Below, piece by piece: positions 27,104 to 35,150 of a stretch of 64,000 nucleotides of DNA. Every line of letters begins with the position of its first letter. Positions within the stretch are counted from its first letter, which is position 1. Made by a program: the position numbers and the translations under genes. The notes below the pieces were generated by a model, which saw only the letters and a program-made list of their open reading frames with translations, ran no database searches and was not told the origin of the DNA. Origin of the DNA: Microbacterium imperiale (GTDB taxonomy: Bacteria; Actinomycetota; Actinomycetes; Actinomycetales; Microbacteriaceae); NCBI RefSeq assembly GCF_017876655.1, contig NZ_JAGIOK010000001.1:310001-374000 (forward strand), written 5' to 3'.

Positions 27104-27383
27104 TGGCGAGAACCGCCATCATCACGACGACGCTGGCAGCCAGCAGCATCCATCCCGGCATGTGAGAGCGCCGCTGCGCGGCGTCCGGGGAGCGTTCGTG
27201 CCCGAGAGCCGCGCGCAGCTTGGCGCGCTCGTTGTCGATCGCGTCCTGCCGCAAGTGACTTGAATGCGCCATGAACCGCAGCGGAGTCATGTCCTTCCCG
27301 TGAAGGTCGCGCTCTTCCGCGTCCAGCTGCTCCAGCCGTCTGCGGATGTGCTCCTCATCGCGTGCAGGTTCGTGTTTGCTCAT
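27081..27383 (-). CDS. Coiled-coil protein with C-terminal membrane anchor
   Basis: 100 residues. Residues 1-60 are charged and helical (HIRRRLEQLDAEERDLHG), with one membrane helix at the extreme C-terminus (WMLLAASVVVMMAVLAITSALMN), a tail-anchored layout. Its ATG overlaps the stop of the upstream gene by 4 bases. A 26-base copy of its 3' end survives at 23863-23888. Function unknown. Confidence 0.65.
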   Translation of the reverse strand: MSKHEPARDEEHIRRRLEQLDAEERDLHGKDMTPLRFMAHSSHLRQDAIDNERAKLRAALGHERSPDAAQRRSHMPGWMLLAASVVVMMAVLAITSALMN

Positions 27384-27721
27384 TCAGCGTCGCCCGACCT
27401 ATCGACGCCGACGATGCGTCGGGCGAGAGCGTGACCTCGGCGTTGGTACTGCTTCATGTCGATCGCCCCTCGGGCGTAGTCGGTGATGTTCTCGACCTCC
27501 TCACGCGTCGGCACGAACGCGTCGTGCCAACCCGCCAGAGCCTGCCGCACGCTATCGCGCTGCGCCGCGTCGAGCTGTACGAACAACTCCGGCCAGTCGT
27601 CCTCAAACGTTAACGCGTCCGGCGCCGTAGCCCCCTCCGTAGCTGTGCATCCATCGTGCCTCCCGAAAACCCCCTCGCGCGAGGTTCCGGCTGAAGACGT
27701 TTCGACACAGGGTCTTGGCAC
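27380..27721 (-). CDS. Putative antitoxin VbhA-like protein (start uncertain)
   Basis: The C-terminal ~65 residues (WPELFVQLDAAQRDSVRQAL, then REEVENITDYARGAIDMKQY) look like the helical VbhA-type antitoxin fold that partners Fic toxins. No Fic gene is visible in the window, and the Fic-inhibitory S/TxxxE(G/N) motif is not clear. The start is doubtful: a good GGGAGG-ATG pair at about 27636-27650 is in another frame and hits a stop after 14 codons, so the 5' end may be frameshifted. The GTG at 27721 is a formal choice. Confidence 0.4.
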   Translation of the reverse strand: MPRPCVETSSAGTSREGVFGRHDGCTATEGATAPDALTFEDDWPELFVQLDAAQRDSVRQALAGWHDAFVPTREEVENITDYARGAIDMKQYQRRGHALARRIVGVDRSGDAE

Positions 27722-27809
27722 CGCGTGTCGACCTCGACCAGCGCCCGGCATCAGGCTTGCCGATAACATCGTCTGCGGCATCGACCGAGGGCTGCGGAGC
27801 CGATGCTTG

Positions 27810-28355
27810 TCAACGCAGAGTCTCAACGTGGTGCTCGGACGTCTCGGTGTCGCAGGTGGTGATCTGCCACATCGACTCGTCGTTTTCGCGAACGCGTGCC
27901 ATTTCGATGATCAAGGTGGACGGCCACTCTTCCCCTGCGCGCTGAGCTACCTCGTAGGCGCTCGTACCCTCCTCTTGCTCGGCTGTAGAGAGCTCCGCGT
28001 CGTAGGACGAGACGACAGCCAGAGTGCGGGCATCAACAATTGAGTCTCGGCCGAAGCTCGGATCGTTCTCTCGTTGGCCCAATAGGTTGGTCTTCTGCGC
28101 AGCGGAGCGGAGCCGCCATACCCACTCGGAGTCCACGTACTCAAGACGCAGACCGACGATCCTGCCGCCGACCGCAGAGGATGCGCCCGGCAACGACTCA
28201 ATAAAATCAGTCGGCCACCTCAGTTCACCGGGCAAGCAGGTGCCGGGGAAGTTCTCGCCGACGACGGTCGGAGGGCTCGGATGCGGCGCGCAACCCACGA
28301 ACGCCGACAACATCGCGCACGCGAGCGTCACACCAACGAGGAGCCGGGCCTTCAC
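27810..28355 (-). CDS. Putative lipoprotein
   Basis: 181 residues starting VKARLLVGVTLACAMLSAFV and followed by G-Cys, a lipoprotein signal peptide with a lipobox-like FVGC. The mature part is a mixed alpha/beta domain (RIVGLRLEYVDSEWVWRL, WPSTLIIEMARVREND) with two further cysteines. No family recognised. GTG at 28355 has GGAG 5 bases upstream. Predicted to be anchored to the outer face of the membrane. Confidence 0.65.
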   Translation of the reverse strand: MKARLLVGVTLACAMLSAFVGCAPHPSPPTVVGENFPGTCLPGELRWPTDFIESLPGASSAVGGRIVGLRLEYVDSEWVWRLRSAAQKTNLLGQRENDPSFGRDSIVDARTLAVVSSYDAELSTAEQEEGTSAYEVAQRAGEEWPSTLIIEMARVRENDESMWQITTCDTETSEHHVETLR

Positions 28356-28374
28356 TTGGTCTCCATTCTCCGGT

Positions 28375-28835
28375 TCACTCAGGCGGTTCGCCTGTTGCAC
28401 ATGGAGCGATCGCGTAGACGTCAACGACCTCGGCCCCATCGACGTCCGCGACGATGACATCCAGGATGATCCCGCTCGCATGGTTCAGCGCGACCGCCGG
28501 GAACGCGATGTCGACGACCTTGTCGTCGACGAGGAACTCTTCGCCCAGACGGCCGGGGAGGTCTCGAACGAAGTCCGCACCGCTGAAGGCGCGATCTGGT
28601 GTTACCCCCACCGGGCGCTGTAGGTATATGCACCTTCTCCGCATGGCAGGTAGGGCGATTCTGCCGAGAAATCCTCGATAGTGCCGCCTGGAACCTCATC
28701 AGCGATCGTTTTCATCACCGTCTCGGCTATTGCGCGTGCCTCGTCGAGTGTCATCTGCTCCCCTGATGCACAGCCCGTTGTGAGCAGCGTTGTCAGCATC
28801 GCGAGGGCAACGCCGACGACCCAGCGGCGCCTCAT
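28375..28835 (-). pseudogene. Frameshifted lipoprotein gene
   Basis: The 5' part (28835 down) encodes a lipoprotein signal ending LTTLLTTGCASG and a PepSY-like stretch (DEARAIAETVMKTIADEVPG), then stops at 28602 right after YTYSARWG. The adjacent frame continues as GVTPDRAFSGADFVRDLPGR and runs to 28375 as a sensible C-terminal domain. The switch occurs at a run of five G (plus strand C, 28605-28609); one more G would fuse both parts. Either a real mutation or a sequencing error. Its ATG overlaps the upstream ORF by 4 bases. Confidence 0.65.
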
Positions 28836-29197
28836 CGTGTTAGCTCGTACAAGACGCGGTTTACCTCACGACGCGTGCGCGGATTGAGCCGCTCGCCTGT
28901 CGACAGTAGCCAGTTGTGTTGTTCGATGGGGTCCCCCGCGGTCATCCCGGAATCAAGCTCAGTGATGCCATTCTCCTGCGAAGGGGTGATGGCGTACCCC
29001 AGGGCGCCGACTTGAGCACCATCCAGATAGCGGTTGACGTCACGGGGACCCTGGATGGCGTAGTACTCAGTGCCGTCGCGCGCTTCCCAACCCTCGAGCA
29101 TCCCGATCCCACCTAACAGCACGCGTGGCCGAAAATCGGCGCCCGCAGATTCCGCCGCACCACCGATGGCGGTCCCGAAGGAGTGCTCCAGCGACAT
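28832..29197 (-). CDS. Putative truncated alpha/beta hydrolase C-terminal part
   Basis: 121 residues. LEHSFGTAIGGAAE at the N-terminus looks like a nucleophile elbow, RPRVLLGGIGM like the next strand, EYYAIQGPRD like the acid turn and EQHNWLL like the His region, as in DUF1023-like hydrolases. The N-terminal half of such a fold is missing; the frame stays open a little upstream (VVGDTPL) but meets the oppositely oriented 29257 gene. Probably the surviving end of a longer gene. Coupled to the frameshifted lipoprotein gene. Confidence 0.45.
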   Translation of the reverse strand: MSLEHSFGTAIGGAAESAGADFRPRVLLGGIGMLEGWEARDGTEYYAIQGPRDVNRYLDGAQVGALGYAITPSQENGITELDSGMTAGDPIEQHNWLLSTGERLNPRTRREVNRVLYELTR

Positions 29198-29256
29198 GAG
29201 CGGCGTGTCGCCTACGACACGGGCCGCGTGGAAGAATGGCGAAAAGGAGACATGAC

Positions 29257-29424
29257 ATGTCCCAGAAGAAGCTCTCCATCTGGACGCGGCTCCGGCACCT
29301 GGTCCTCGGCCGGCCCATCACCCACGAGGAGCAGCAGGCAGCGCGCCGCTCCGGGCGCGCCGACACCATGACCCAGGTGCAGAACGGCGTGCGCGGGACG
29401 AGCTCCGCCGGCTTCCACCTCTGA
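29257..29424 (+). CDS. Small basic hypothetical protein
   Basis: 55 residues, strongly basic N-terminal half (MSQKKLSIWTRLRHLVLGRP) that could form an amphipathic helix. ATG at 29257 follows AAGGAG with 7-base spacing; an upstream in-frame ATG at 29236 lacks a ribosome site. Isolated in decayed surroundings. Function unknown. Confidence 0.5.
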   Translation: MSQKKLSIWTRLRHLVLGRPITHEEQQAARRSGRADTMTQVQNGVRGTSSAGFHL

Positions 29425-29631
29425 CCCGTCGAGATTCCGCCGTAGTCCATCGATTCCGGCACGCAGTCATCCACCGTTGCTGCGGCGGTGCGGTCTTCGA
29501 GCGCCGACCAGACGTCCGCACGCACGGCGTCGAGGTAGGCCCGCCCGGGAAGTCGGTTTCAGGTTCGGATCGGTATCAGGGTCGCCCCCTCTCGCGCCCG
29601 AAATGATCGCAGCAACGCGACTGCTCGGATG

Positions 29632-29744
29632 GCGCCTCAGTTGCAGCCGAGGACGATGCCATCATCCTCGCTTTCACGAGTGAACACGAGACGGGCGGCT
29701 ACATCACAGACAAGCATGACCTCACTCTCGTCGAGGTGACCTGA
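29632..29744 (+). pseudogene. Possible C-terminal gene remnant
   Basis: The frame reads AEDDAIILAFTSEHETGGY, then ITDKHDLTLVEVT and a stop, with coding-like composition, but an upstream TGA closes it and there is no start codon. It is likely the tail of a deleted gene. Confidence 0.25.
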
Positions 29745-29818
29745 CCGGTCCAGCACCCTCACGGAACCCATGCGGCCCTCGGACCACGTCCCTGTCATTC
29801 ACCCCTCCTGCCCCTCTC

Positions 29819-29824
29819 TAGGCT
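29819..29824 (+). promoter_or_regulatory. Leaderless -10 element of the 29831 gene
   Basis: TAGGCT then 6 bases then ATG at 29831. Confidence 0.55.
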
Positions 29825-29830
29825 CAGCGC

Positions 29831-30358
29831 ATGGGGATCACTCGGGCCGGTCGCGAGACAGACCCCACGCCCGGCGCGACATCCCCGTTGACCACGTTCA
29901 CTGCACTCCTCGCGGGCGCGTGTGCGGGACTGAACATCGGAGCTGCCTCCGCGGCATTCCTCCTGGTGCCCGTCAGTGGCGCGGGCCCTTTCGTCCTCTT
30001 CCTCCGCTTCGTCCTGATAGGCGCGCTGGTTCTCGCGCCGATCGCGACGATCTTCGTGCTGCCTCCGTTAATGCTCGGCGCGAGACGAGGTCAGACTCGC
30101 TCGACTTCGCTTCTACTCGGGGCGTGCCTCGCGACGAGCGCACTGCTGCTGCTCGGCGTGATCCTCGGGTGGGCATCATCGGGGCCGGGTTGGATCGGCG
30201 TATCAGTCGCGGTGGTTCTCACGGCCGGCCTCCTCTGTCAGTTCTCCGCCCTCCTGCTGCTCCGCATCTTCCTCGACCACCGGCGGCTCAGGACCGTCGT
30301 CCTCATCGGAACTGCCGCGGCGGCGGTGCTCGGTGGGCTGTCTCTGCCCTTGCTCTAG
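29831..30358 (+). CDS. Four-helix membrane protein of unknown function
   Basis: 175 residues with four or five hydrophobic helices (about 20-48, 55-78, 92-112, 118-142, 155-174) and little soluble sequence. No family recognised. It is the last gene of the variable region before leuS, convergent with it across a terminator. Confidence 0.6.
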   Translation: MGITRAGRETDPTPGATSPLTTFTALLAGACAGLNIGAASAAFLLVPVSGAGPFVLFLRFVLIGALVLAPIATIFVLPPLMLGARRGQTRSTSLLLGACLATSALLLLGVILGWASSGPGWIGVSVAVVLTAGLLCQFSALLLLRIFLDHRRLRTVVLIGTAAAAVLGGLSLPLL

Positions 30359-30418
30359 CACCGAGGGGCAGTCCCGTGCGCTGTCGCGCCCGGCTTGGGA
30401 GGCGCCGAAACGGGATGA

Positions 30419-30454
30419 CGAAGGGCCCGGTCCCGCAACGGACCGGGCCCTTCG
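30419..30454 (-). terminator. leuS terminator
   Basis: A 15-bp perfect stem (30419-30433 with 30440-30454) and a 6-base loop, 8 bases beyond the leuS stop codon. Confidence 0.8.
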
Positions 30455-30461
30455 ATGTCGA

Positions 30462-33041
30462 TCAGGCGGTGGTGAAGCTCACGACCTTCGGGGCGCGCAC
30501 GACGGCTCGCGCGATCGCGCGGCCGTTCAATGCTCGCGTCACCTTCTCGTCGGCGCGGGCGAGAGCCTCGAGCTCGTCCGAGGAGATCTTCGCCGAAACG
30601 CTCAACGTGCCGCGGACCTTGCCGTCGATCTGGACGACGGCCGTGACGGACTCCTCGACCAGCAGCGTCGGGTCGGGCTGACGCCACACGGCGAGACCGA
30701 CGAACGGACGGTGGCCGAGCATCGCCCACATCTCCTCGGCCGTGTGCGGCGCGAACAGGTCGAGGACGACGGCGATGGCCTCGGCGGCTTCGCGGACTGC
30801 AGGGTCGGAGGCGCCCGCACCGGTGTCGATGACCTTCCGCGTCGCGTTCACGAGCTCCATCAGGCGCGCCACCACGACGTTGAACTTCGTCTGCTCGACG
30901 AGCCCCGGAACGTCCGCCCACATCCGGTGCGTGACGCGGCGCAGAGCGGTGTCGCCCTCCGCCCACACGACATCCGTCTCGCTGTCGACGTCTGCCGCGA
31001 CGCGCAAGGCGCGGGCGAGGAACTTCGCAGCGCCCGTGGTCGAGACATCCGCCCAGTCCTTGTCGTCCTCCACCGGACCGGCGAAGGCGAGGGCGACGCG
31101 CAGAACGTCGGCACCGTGCTGTTCAAGCTCCTCCTGGAACAGGACGAGGTTGCCCTTGCTCTTCGACATCTTCGCGCCGTCGAGGATGACCATGCCCTGG
31201 TTGATGAGGCTCGAGAAGGGCTCGGTGAACTCCACCTGGCCCATGTCGAACAACGCCTTGGTGATGAACCGCGCATAGAGCAGGTGCAGGATCGCGTGCT
31301 CGACGCCGCCGATGTAGAAGTCGACGGGACCCCACTTGTCGGCCTCAGCCGGCGCGAACGGCTGCCCGGCGTCGTTCGGCGACAGGAAGCGCAGGAAGTA
31401 CCAGGAGCTGTCGACGAAGGTGTCCATCGTGTCGGGGTCGCGACGCGCCGGCTCGCCCGTCTCGGGGTCGGTCGTCGTCACCCAGTCGGTCGCCGCACCC
31501 AGCGGCGACGCGCCCTTCGGGGTGAGGTCGAGTCCCTCGACCGAGGGCAGACGCACGGGCAGCTCGTCGGCGGGAACCGGGACGATGCGGCCGTCCTCGG
31601 TGTGGATCATCGGGATGGGCGTGCCCCAGAAGCGCTGCCGCGAGATGAGCCAATCGCGCAGGCGGTAGGTCTTGGCGGCGCGACCGGTGCCGCTCGCCGT
31701 GAGCTGCTCGATGGCGCGCGCGATCGCGTTGCGCTTGCTCAGACCATCGAGAGCGCCCGAGTTGATCATCCGGCCGTCGCCGGTCAGCGCCACCCCGGTG
31801 CGGGCCGGGTCGAGGTCGTCGAGCTCGGACGCCGGCATGACGGGCACGCCGTCCTCATCCAGCTCGATGACCGGCACGGCACCCGTGACCGGCGCCGTCG
31901 TGTCGACGACGACGCGAACGGGCAGGTCGAAGGCGCGGGCGAAGTCGAGGTCGCGCTGGTCGTGCGCGGGAACGGCCATGACCGCCCCGTGTCCGTAGTC
32001 GGCGAGCACGTAGTCGGCGGCCCAGATCGGCAGCCGCTCCCCGTTGATCGGGTTGATGGCGAAACGGTCGAGGAAGACTCCCGTCTTCGGGCGGTCCGCC
32101 GTCTGCCGGTCGATCTCACTCGTCTTCTGCACCGTCTGCAGATAATCCTGGAAGCGCGTGCGCACCTCTTCGGAGGAGTCCGCGACGAGCTCGGCGGCGA
32201 GGTCCGAGTCCGGCGCGACGACCATGAAGGTCGCGCCGTGCAGGGTGTCGGGGCGCGTCGAGAACACGGTGACTGTCTCGGCCCGTCCCTCGATCTCGAA
32301 GTCGATGTCAGCGCCGACCGAACGGCCGATCCAGTTGCGCTGCATCTGGATGACCTTCTGCGGCCAGAACCCCTCGAGCTGGTTCAGGTCGTCGAGCAGC
32401 CGGTCGGCGTACTCGGTGATCTTGAAATACCACTGGGTCAGCTTCTTCTTGACGACCTCGTTGCCGCAGCGCTCGCAGCGGCCGTCGACGACCTGCTCGT
32501 TCGCGAGCACGGTCTGGTCGTGCGGGCACCAGTTGACCGGGCTCTCCTTGCGGTAGGCCAGGCCCTTCTCGTACAGCTTCTGGAACAGCCACTGGTTCCA
32601 CGTGTAGTACTCGGGGTCGCTCGTGTGGAGCACGCGGCTCCAGTCGAACGAGACGCCGTACTCGTGCAGGCTCTGCTTCTGCTGCGCGATGTTGTCGTAC
32701 GTCCAGGCCCGGGGGTCGGCGCCGCGCTTGATCGCGGCGTTCTCGGCGGGCAGACCGAAGCTGTCCCAGCCGATCGGGTGCAGCACGTTGTATCCGCGGT
32801 GGCGCCAGAACCGGGCGACGATGTCGGAGTAGAGGTAGTTCTCGGCGTGCCCCATGTGCAGGTCGCCGGAGGGGTACGGGAACATCGCGAGGACGTACTT
32901 GCGGGGGCGCTTGTCGTCGTCGCCACCGGCCCGGAAGGGATCGGCGTCGGCCCAGGCGCGCTGCCACTTCGCCTGGATGGCGTGGGCGTCGAAAGCGGCG
33001 GAATCGGGCGCGGTCGCGCGATCAGTCGAAGTGTCGGTCAC
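30462..33041 (-). CDS. leuS: Leucine--tRNA ligase
   Basis: 859 residues, normal for bacterial LeuRS. Class I signature HMGH in [11 protein letters not shown] near residue 61, editing domain with [16 protein letters not shown], and KMSKSKGN near residue 632; the C-terminal anticodon and VKGK-like (GKVRGT) region is present. GTG start at 33041 overlaps the stop of a 15-codon leader ORF by 4 bases and has no clear ribosome site of its own, suggesting translation depends on that ORF. Confidence 0.98.
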   Translation of the reverse strand: MTDTSTDRATAPDSAAFDAHAIQAKWQRAWADADPFRAGGDDDKRPRKYVLAMFPYPSGDLHMGHAENYLYSDIVARFWRHRGYNVLHPIGWDSFGLPAENAAIKRGADPRAWTYDNIAQQKQSLHEYGVSFDWSRVLHTSDPEYYTWNQWLFQKLYEKGLAYRKESPVNWCPHDQTVLANEQVVDGRCERCGNEVVKKKLTQWYFKITEYADRLLDDLNQLEGFWPQKVIQMQRNWIGRSVGADIDFEIEGRAETVTVFSTRPDTLHGATFMVVAPDSDLAAELVADSSEEVRTRFQDYLQTVQKTSEIDRQTADRPKTGVFLDRFAINPINGERLPIWAADYVLADYGHGAVMAVPAHDQRDLDFARAFDLPVRVVVDTTAPVTGAVPVIELDEDGVPVMPASELDDLDPARTGVALTGDGRMINSGALDGLSKRNAIARAIEQLTASGTGRAAKTYRLRDWLISRQRFWGTPIPMIHTEDGRIVPVPADELPVRLPSVEGLDLTPKGASPLGAATDWVTTTDPETGEPARRDPDTMDTFVDSSWYFLRFLSPNDAGQPFAPAEADKWGPVDFYIGGVEHAILHLLYARFITKALFDMGQVEFTEPFSSLINQGMVILDGAKMSKSKGNLVLFQEELEQHGADVLRVALAFAGPVEDDKDWADVSTTGAAKFLARALRVAADVDSETDVVWAEGDTALRRVTHRMWADVPGLVEQTKFNVVVARLMELVNATRKVIDTGAGASDPAVREAAEAIAVVLDLFAPHTAEEMWAMLGHRPFVGLAVWRQPDPTLLVEESVTAVVQIDGKVRGTLSVSAKISSDELEALARADEKVTRALNGRAIARAVVRAPKVVSFTTA

Positions 33042-33085
33042 GGGTGAACCAATCTGGGAAGTGCGAGATGGGCGCGAAAGCGCAT
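33038..33085 (-). CDS. Putative leuS leader peptide (15 residues)
   Basis: The frame [15 protein letters not shown] ends in a TGA that overlaps the leuS GTG (GTGA). Its ATG lies 5 bases after a TAGCCT box, so the message would begin at or next to the ATG. Three of 15 codons are Leu (CTC, CTT, TTG). No homologue known to me; leader peptides with cognate codons control some amino-acid genes in actinobacteria, but for leuS this is inference. Confidence 0.5.
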   Translation of the reverse strand: MRFRAHLALPRLVHP

Positions 33086-33090
33086 GTTCC

Positions 33091-33096
33091 AGGCTA
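33091..33096 (-). promoter_or_regulatory. -10 element of leuS and its leader ORF
   Basis: TAGCCT on the minus strand, 5 bases before the leader ATG at 33085 and about 50 bases before the leuS start. Confidence 0.5.
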
Positions 33097-34422
33097 CCGG
33101 ACCCGTTCCTGCCAGCGCGGCGGCAGCACGGCTCCCAGTGCGGCGAGCGGCGCGCGCGCCTTTAGTGCGACCTCCTCGACCTCCGCGTCGGGCTCCGAGC
33201 CCCACGTGATCCCCCCGCCCGCCCCGACGTAGGCGCGCTCGCCCGCGATGACGACCGAACGGATCACCATCGCGAGATCGCCGCTTCCGTCGTCGCCGAG
33301 CCAGCCGAAGCAACCGGCGAACACACCTCGCGGGGCCGCCTCGAGCTCGTGCAGGATCGTCATCGCCGACAGCTTCGGCGCTCCCGTCATGCTGCCCGCC
33401 GGGAACGTCGCCGCGAGGACGTCCGAGAAGCGGATGCCGCGCCGCAGGGTGCCCGCGACGGTGCTGACGAGCTGATGCACGGTGGGATAGGTCTCGACCT
33501 CGAGCAGTCGCTCGACGGTGACCGATCCCGGAACGCACACCCGCTGCAGGTCGTTGCGCATGAGGTCCACGATCATCACGTTCTCGGCCCGCTCCTTCGG
33601 GCTCGCGACGAGCTCTGCCGCCAGCGCCCGGTCGGCGGCGTCATCGCCGCCGCGGCGCCGCGTGCCCTTGATCGGGCTCGTGCGGACGGTTCCCGCATCG
33701 AGTTGCAGGAATCGCTCGGGACTGACGCTCACGAGTGCCGAGGCCCCCGATCGGATCACCGCGCCGTGATGCGATGACGCGGCCGCGCGCAATCGCTCGA
33801 AGGTCTCGAGCGGGTCGATCGCCGCCGCGCTCGCGACGTCGAACCGGGTGGTGAGGCACAGCTGATAAGCGTCACCGCGGCGGATCGCGGCGCGACAGCC
33901 TTCGACCAGCTCGGCGTACACGTCGGGCTCCACGCGTGCGAGCGCGGCGCCGCGCTGCGGAGGCTCGGTCGTCGCAGCGCGCGTCGCCGCCGCCTCGCGC
34001 CACCCCGCCACCGTGTCGGTGAACACCGCGAGCTCGGAGCTCGGACCGACGAGCCACGCGACGCGCGCGGCGTGGTCGAACGCGACGAATCGGTCGACGC
34101 GGAGCCACAGCGATGCGGGAACCGCGTCGTCGGAGCGGTGGGGGGCTCCGGCCTCAGCGGCGGCGGAGTCGTAGTCGCACCACCCGACCCAGCCCCCGCG
34201 AAAGGGGCCGGGGGCGGCGCTGGCTTCCTGCGCGCCGGGCGCCGTCCCGTCGACGAGAGGATCGGGTCGGTTCGCGAGCACACCGGTCCCCACCCAACTC
34301 CACCCCTCAGCGGCATCCACTCCGGCGTCGAGCCAGAACGCGTGCTCGTCCGGGATGCCCGGGAACAGTGCGGCCGGGTCGACCCACTCGTCGAGCGGGC
34401 GGTAGGCGAAGGTCGCAGGCAC
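33094..34422 (-). CDS. pabB: Chorismate-binding enzyme, PabB-like (aminodeoxychorismate synthase component I)
   Basis: 442 residues of the anthranilate synthase I/PabB/isochorismate synthase family. Motifs: [14 protein letters not shown] near residue 253, [16 protein letters not shown] near residue 275, [14 protein letters not shown] near residue 312 and [12 protein letters not shown] near residue 347. The PIKGT form of the first motif, where Lys is used, favours PabB (folate branch) over TrpE. No amidotransferase subunit is adjacent. GTG start with a TAGCCT box 6 bases upstream. Confidence 0.85.
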   Translation of the reverse strand: MPATFAYRPLDEWVDPAALFPGIPDEHAFWLDAGVDAAEGWSWVGTGVLANRPDPLVDGTAPGAQEASAAPGPFRGGWVGWCDYDSAAAEAGAPHRSDDAVPASLWLRVDRFVAFDHAARVAWLVGPSSELAVFTDTVAGWREAAATRAATTEPPQRGAALARVEPDVYAELVEGCRAAIRRGDAYQLCLTTRFDVASAAAIDPLETFERLRAAASSHHGAVIRSGASALVSVSPERFLQLDAGTVRTSPIKGTRRRGGDDAADRALAAELVASPKERAENVMIVDLMRNDLQRVCVPGSVTVERLLEVETYPTVHQLVSTVAGTLRRGIRFSDVLAATFPAGSMTGAPKLSAMTILHELEAAPRGVFAGCFGWLGDDGSGDLAMVIRSVVIAGERAYVGAGGGITWGSEPDAEVEEVALKARAPLAALGAVLPPRWQERVR

Positions 34423-34428
34423 TCTCTC

Positions 34429-34434
34429 AGGCTA
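34429..34434 (-). promoter_or_regulatory. Leaderless -10 element of pabB
   Basis: TAGCCT on the minus strand, then 6 bases, then GTG at 34422. It is divergent from the dedA element 20 bases away. Confidence 0.55.
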
Positions 34435-34453
34435 TGCCGCCGCTGGCGGGCCC

Positions 34454-34459
34454 TAGGCT
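34454..34459 (+). promoter_or_regulatory. Leaderless -10 element of dedA
   Basis: TAGGCT then 6 bases then GTG at 34466. Confidence 0.55.
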
Positions 34460-34465
34460 CAGAGG

Positions 34466-35146
34466 GTGAACGAGATCCTCGACTGGATTCTGGACACGGT
34501 GCAGAACATCGACCCGGTGCTGCGCACTGTCGTCGCAGGGATCGCGATCATGCTCGAGACCAGCGTCCTCGTCGGTCTCGTCGTCCCCGGCGACACTGTT
34601 GTGATCGTCGCCTCGACGGCGGTCGGAAGCGTCGGCGAAGGCTTCCTCCTCGGAGCGGCGGTCGTGGTGGGCTCGCTCGCCGGCGAGTCCATCGGGTTCG
34701 CACTCGGGCGATGGCTCGGGCCGCGCATCCGTTTCTCTCGTCTCGGCCGACGCATCGGGGAGCACAACTGGGTGCGCTCGGAGCTCTACCTCCGCCGTCG
34801 CGGCGGCCCGGCCATCTTCCTGTCGCGCTTCCTCCCCGTGCTGCACTCGCTCGTACCGCTCACGGTCGGAATGAGTGGCTACTCGTATCGACGCTTCATC
34901 GCCTGGACGGCCCCCGCCTGCCTCATCTGGACCTCCCTCTATGTCGGTGTGGTCGCTGCCGCGGCGAAGACGTACCGGGCTGTGTCGGACAACATCCAGT
35001 ACGCGGGCTACCTCTTCGTCGCGATCATCGTCGTCTTCCTCATCGGTGCATACCTCCTCAAGCGCGTCATCGCACGGCGCGAGGCCCGCCACCTCGCTCT
35101 CGAGGCCGAGACGAACCGCACGACCGATCCCGACATGAAAGACTGA
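34466..35146 (+). CDS. DedA family membrane protein
   Basis: 226 residues, SNARE-associated/DedA type: ETSVLVGLVVPGDTVVI near residue 31, a reentrant region, then FLPVLHSLVPLTVGMSGYSYRRF near residues 119-141 with the conserved Arg. DedA proteins are membrane transporters now linked to undecaprenyl-phosphate or phospholipid flipping. It probably heads an operon with the APP1-domain gene 4 bases downstream, which fits a lipid theme. Confidence 0.9.
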   Translation: MNEILDWILDTVQNIDPVLRTVVAGIAIMLETSVLVGLVVPGDTVVIVASTAVGSVGEGFLLGAAVVVGSLAGESIGFALGRWLGPRIRFSRLGRRIGEHNWVRSELYLRRRGGPAIFLSRFLPVLHSLVPLTVGMSGYSYRRFIAWTAPACLIWTSLYVGVVAAAAKTYRAVSDNIQYAGYLFVAIIVVFLIGAYLLKRVIARREARHLALEAETNRTTDPDMKD

Positions 35147-35150
35147 GGCG

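Larger units (their letters stand above)
29425..29830. other. Non-coding interval with possible gene remnants
   Basis: No complete gene supported. Short stretches look formerly coding: minus strand about 29430-29560 (GRAYLDAVRADVW, ESMDYGGIS) and plus strand 29632-29744. The rest shows nothing recognisable, until a TAGGCT promoter box at 29819. Confidence 0.4.
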
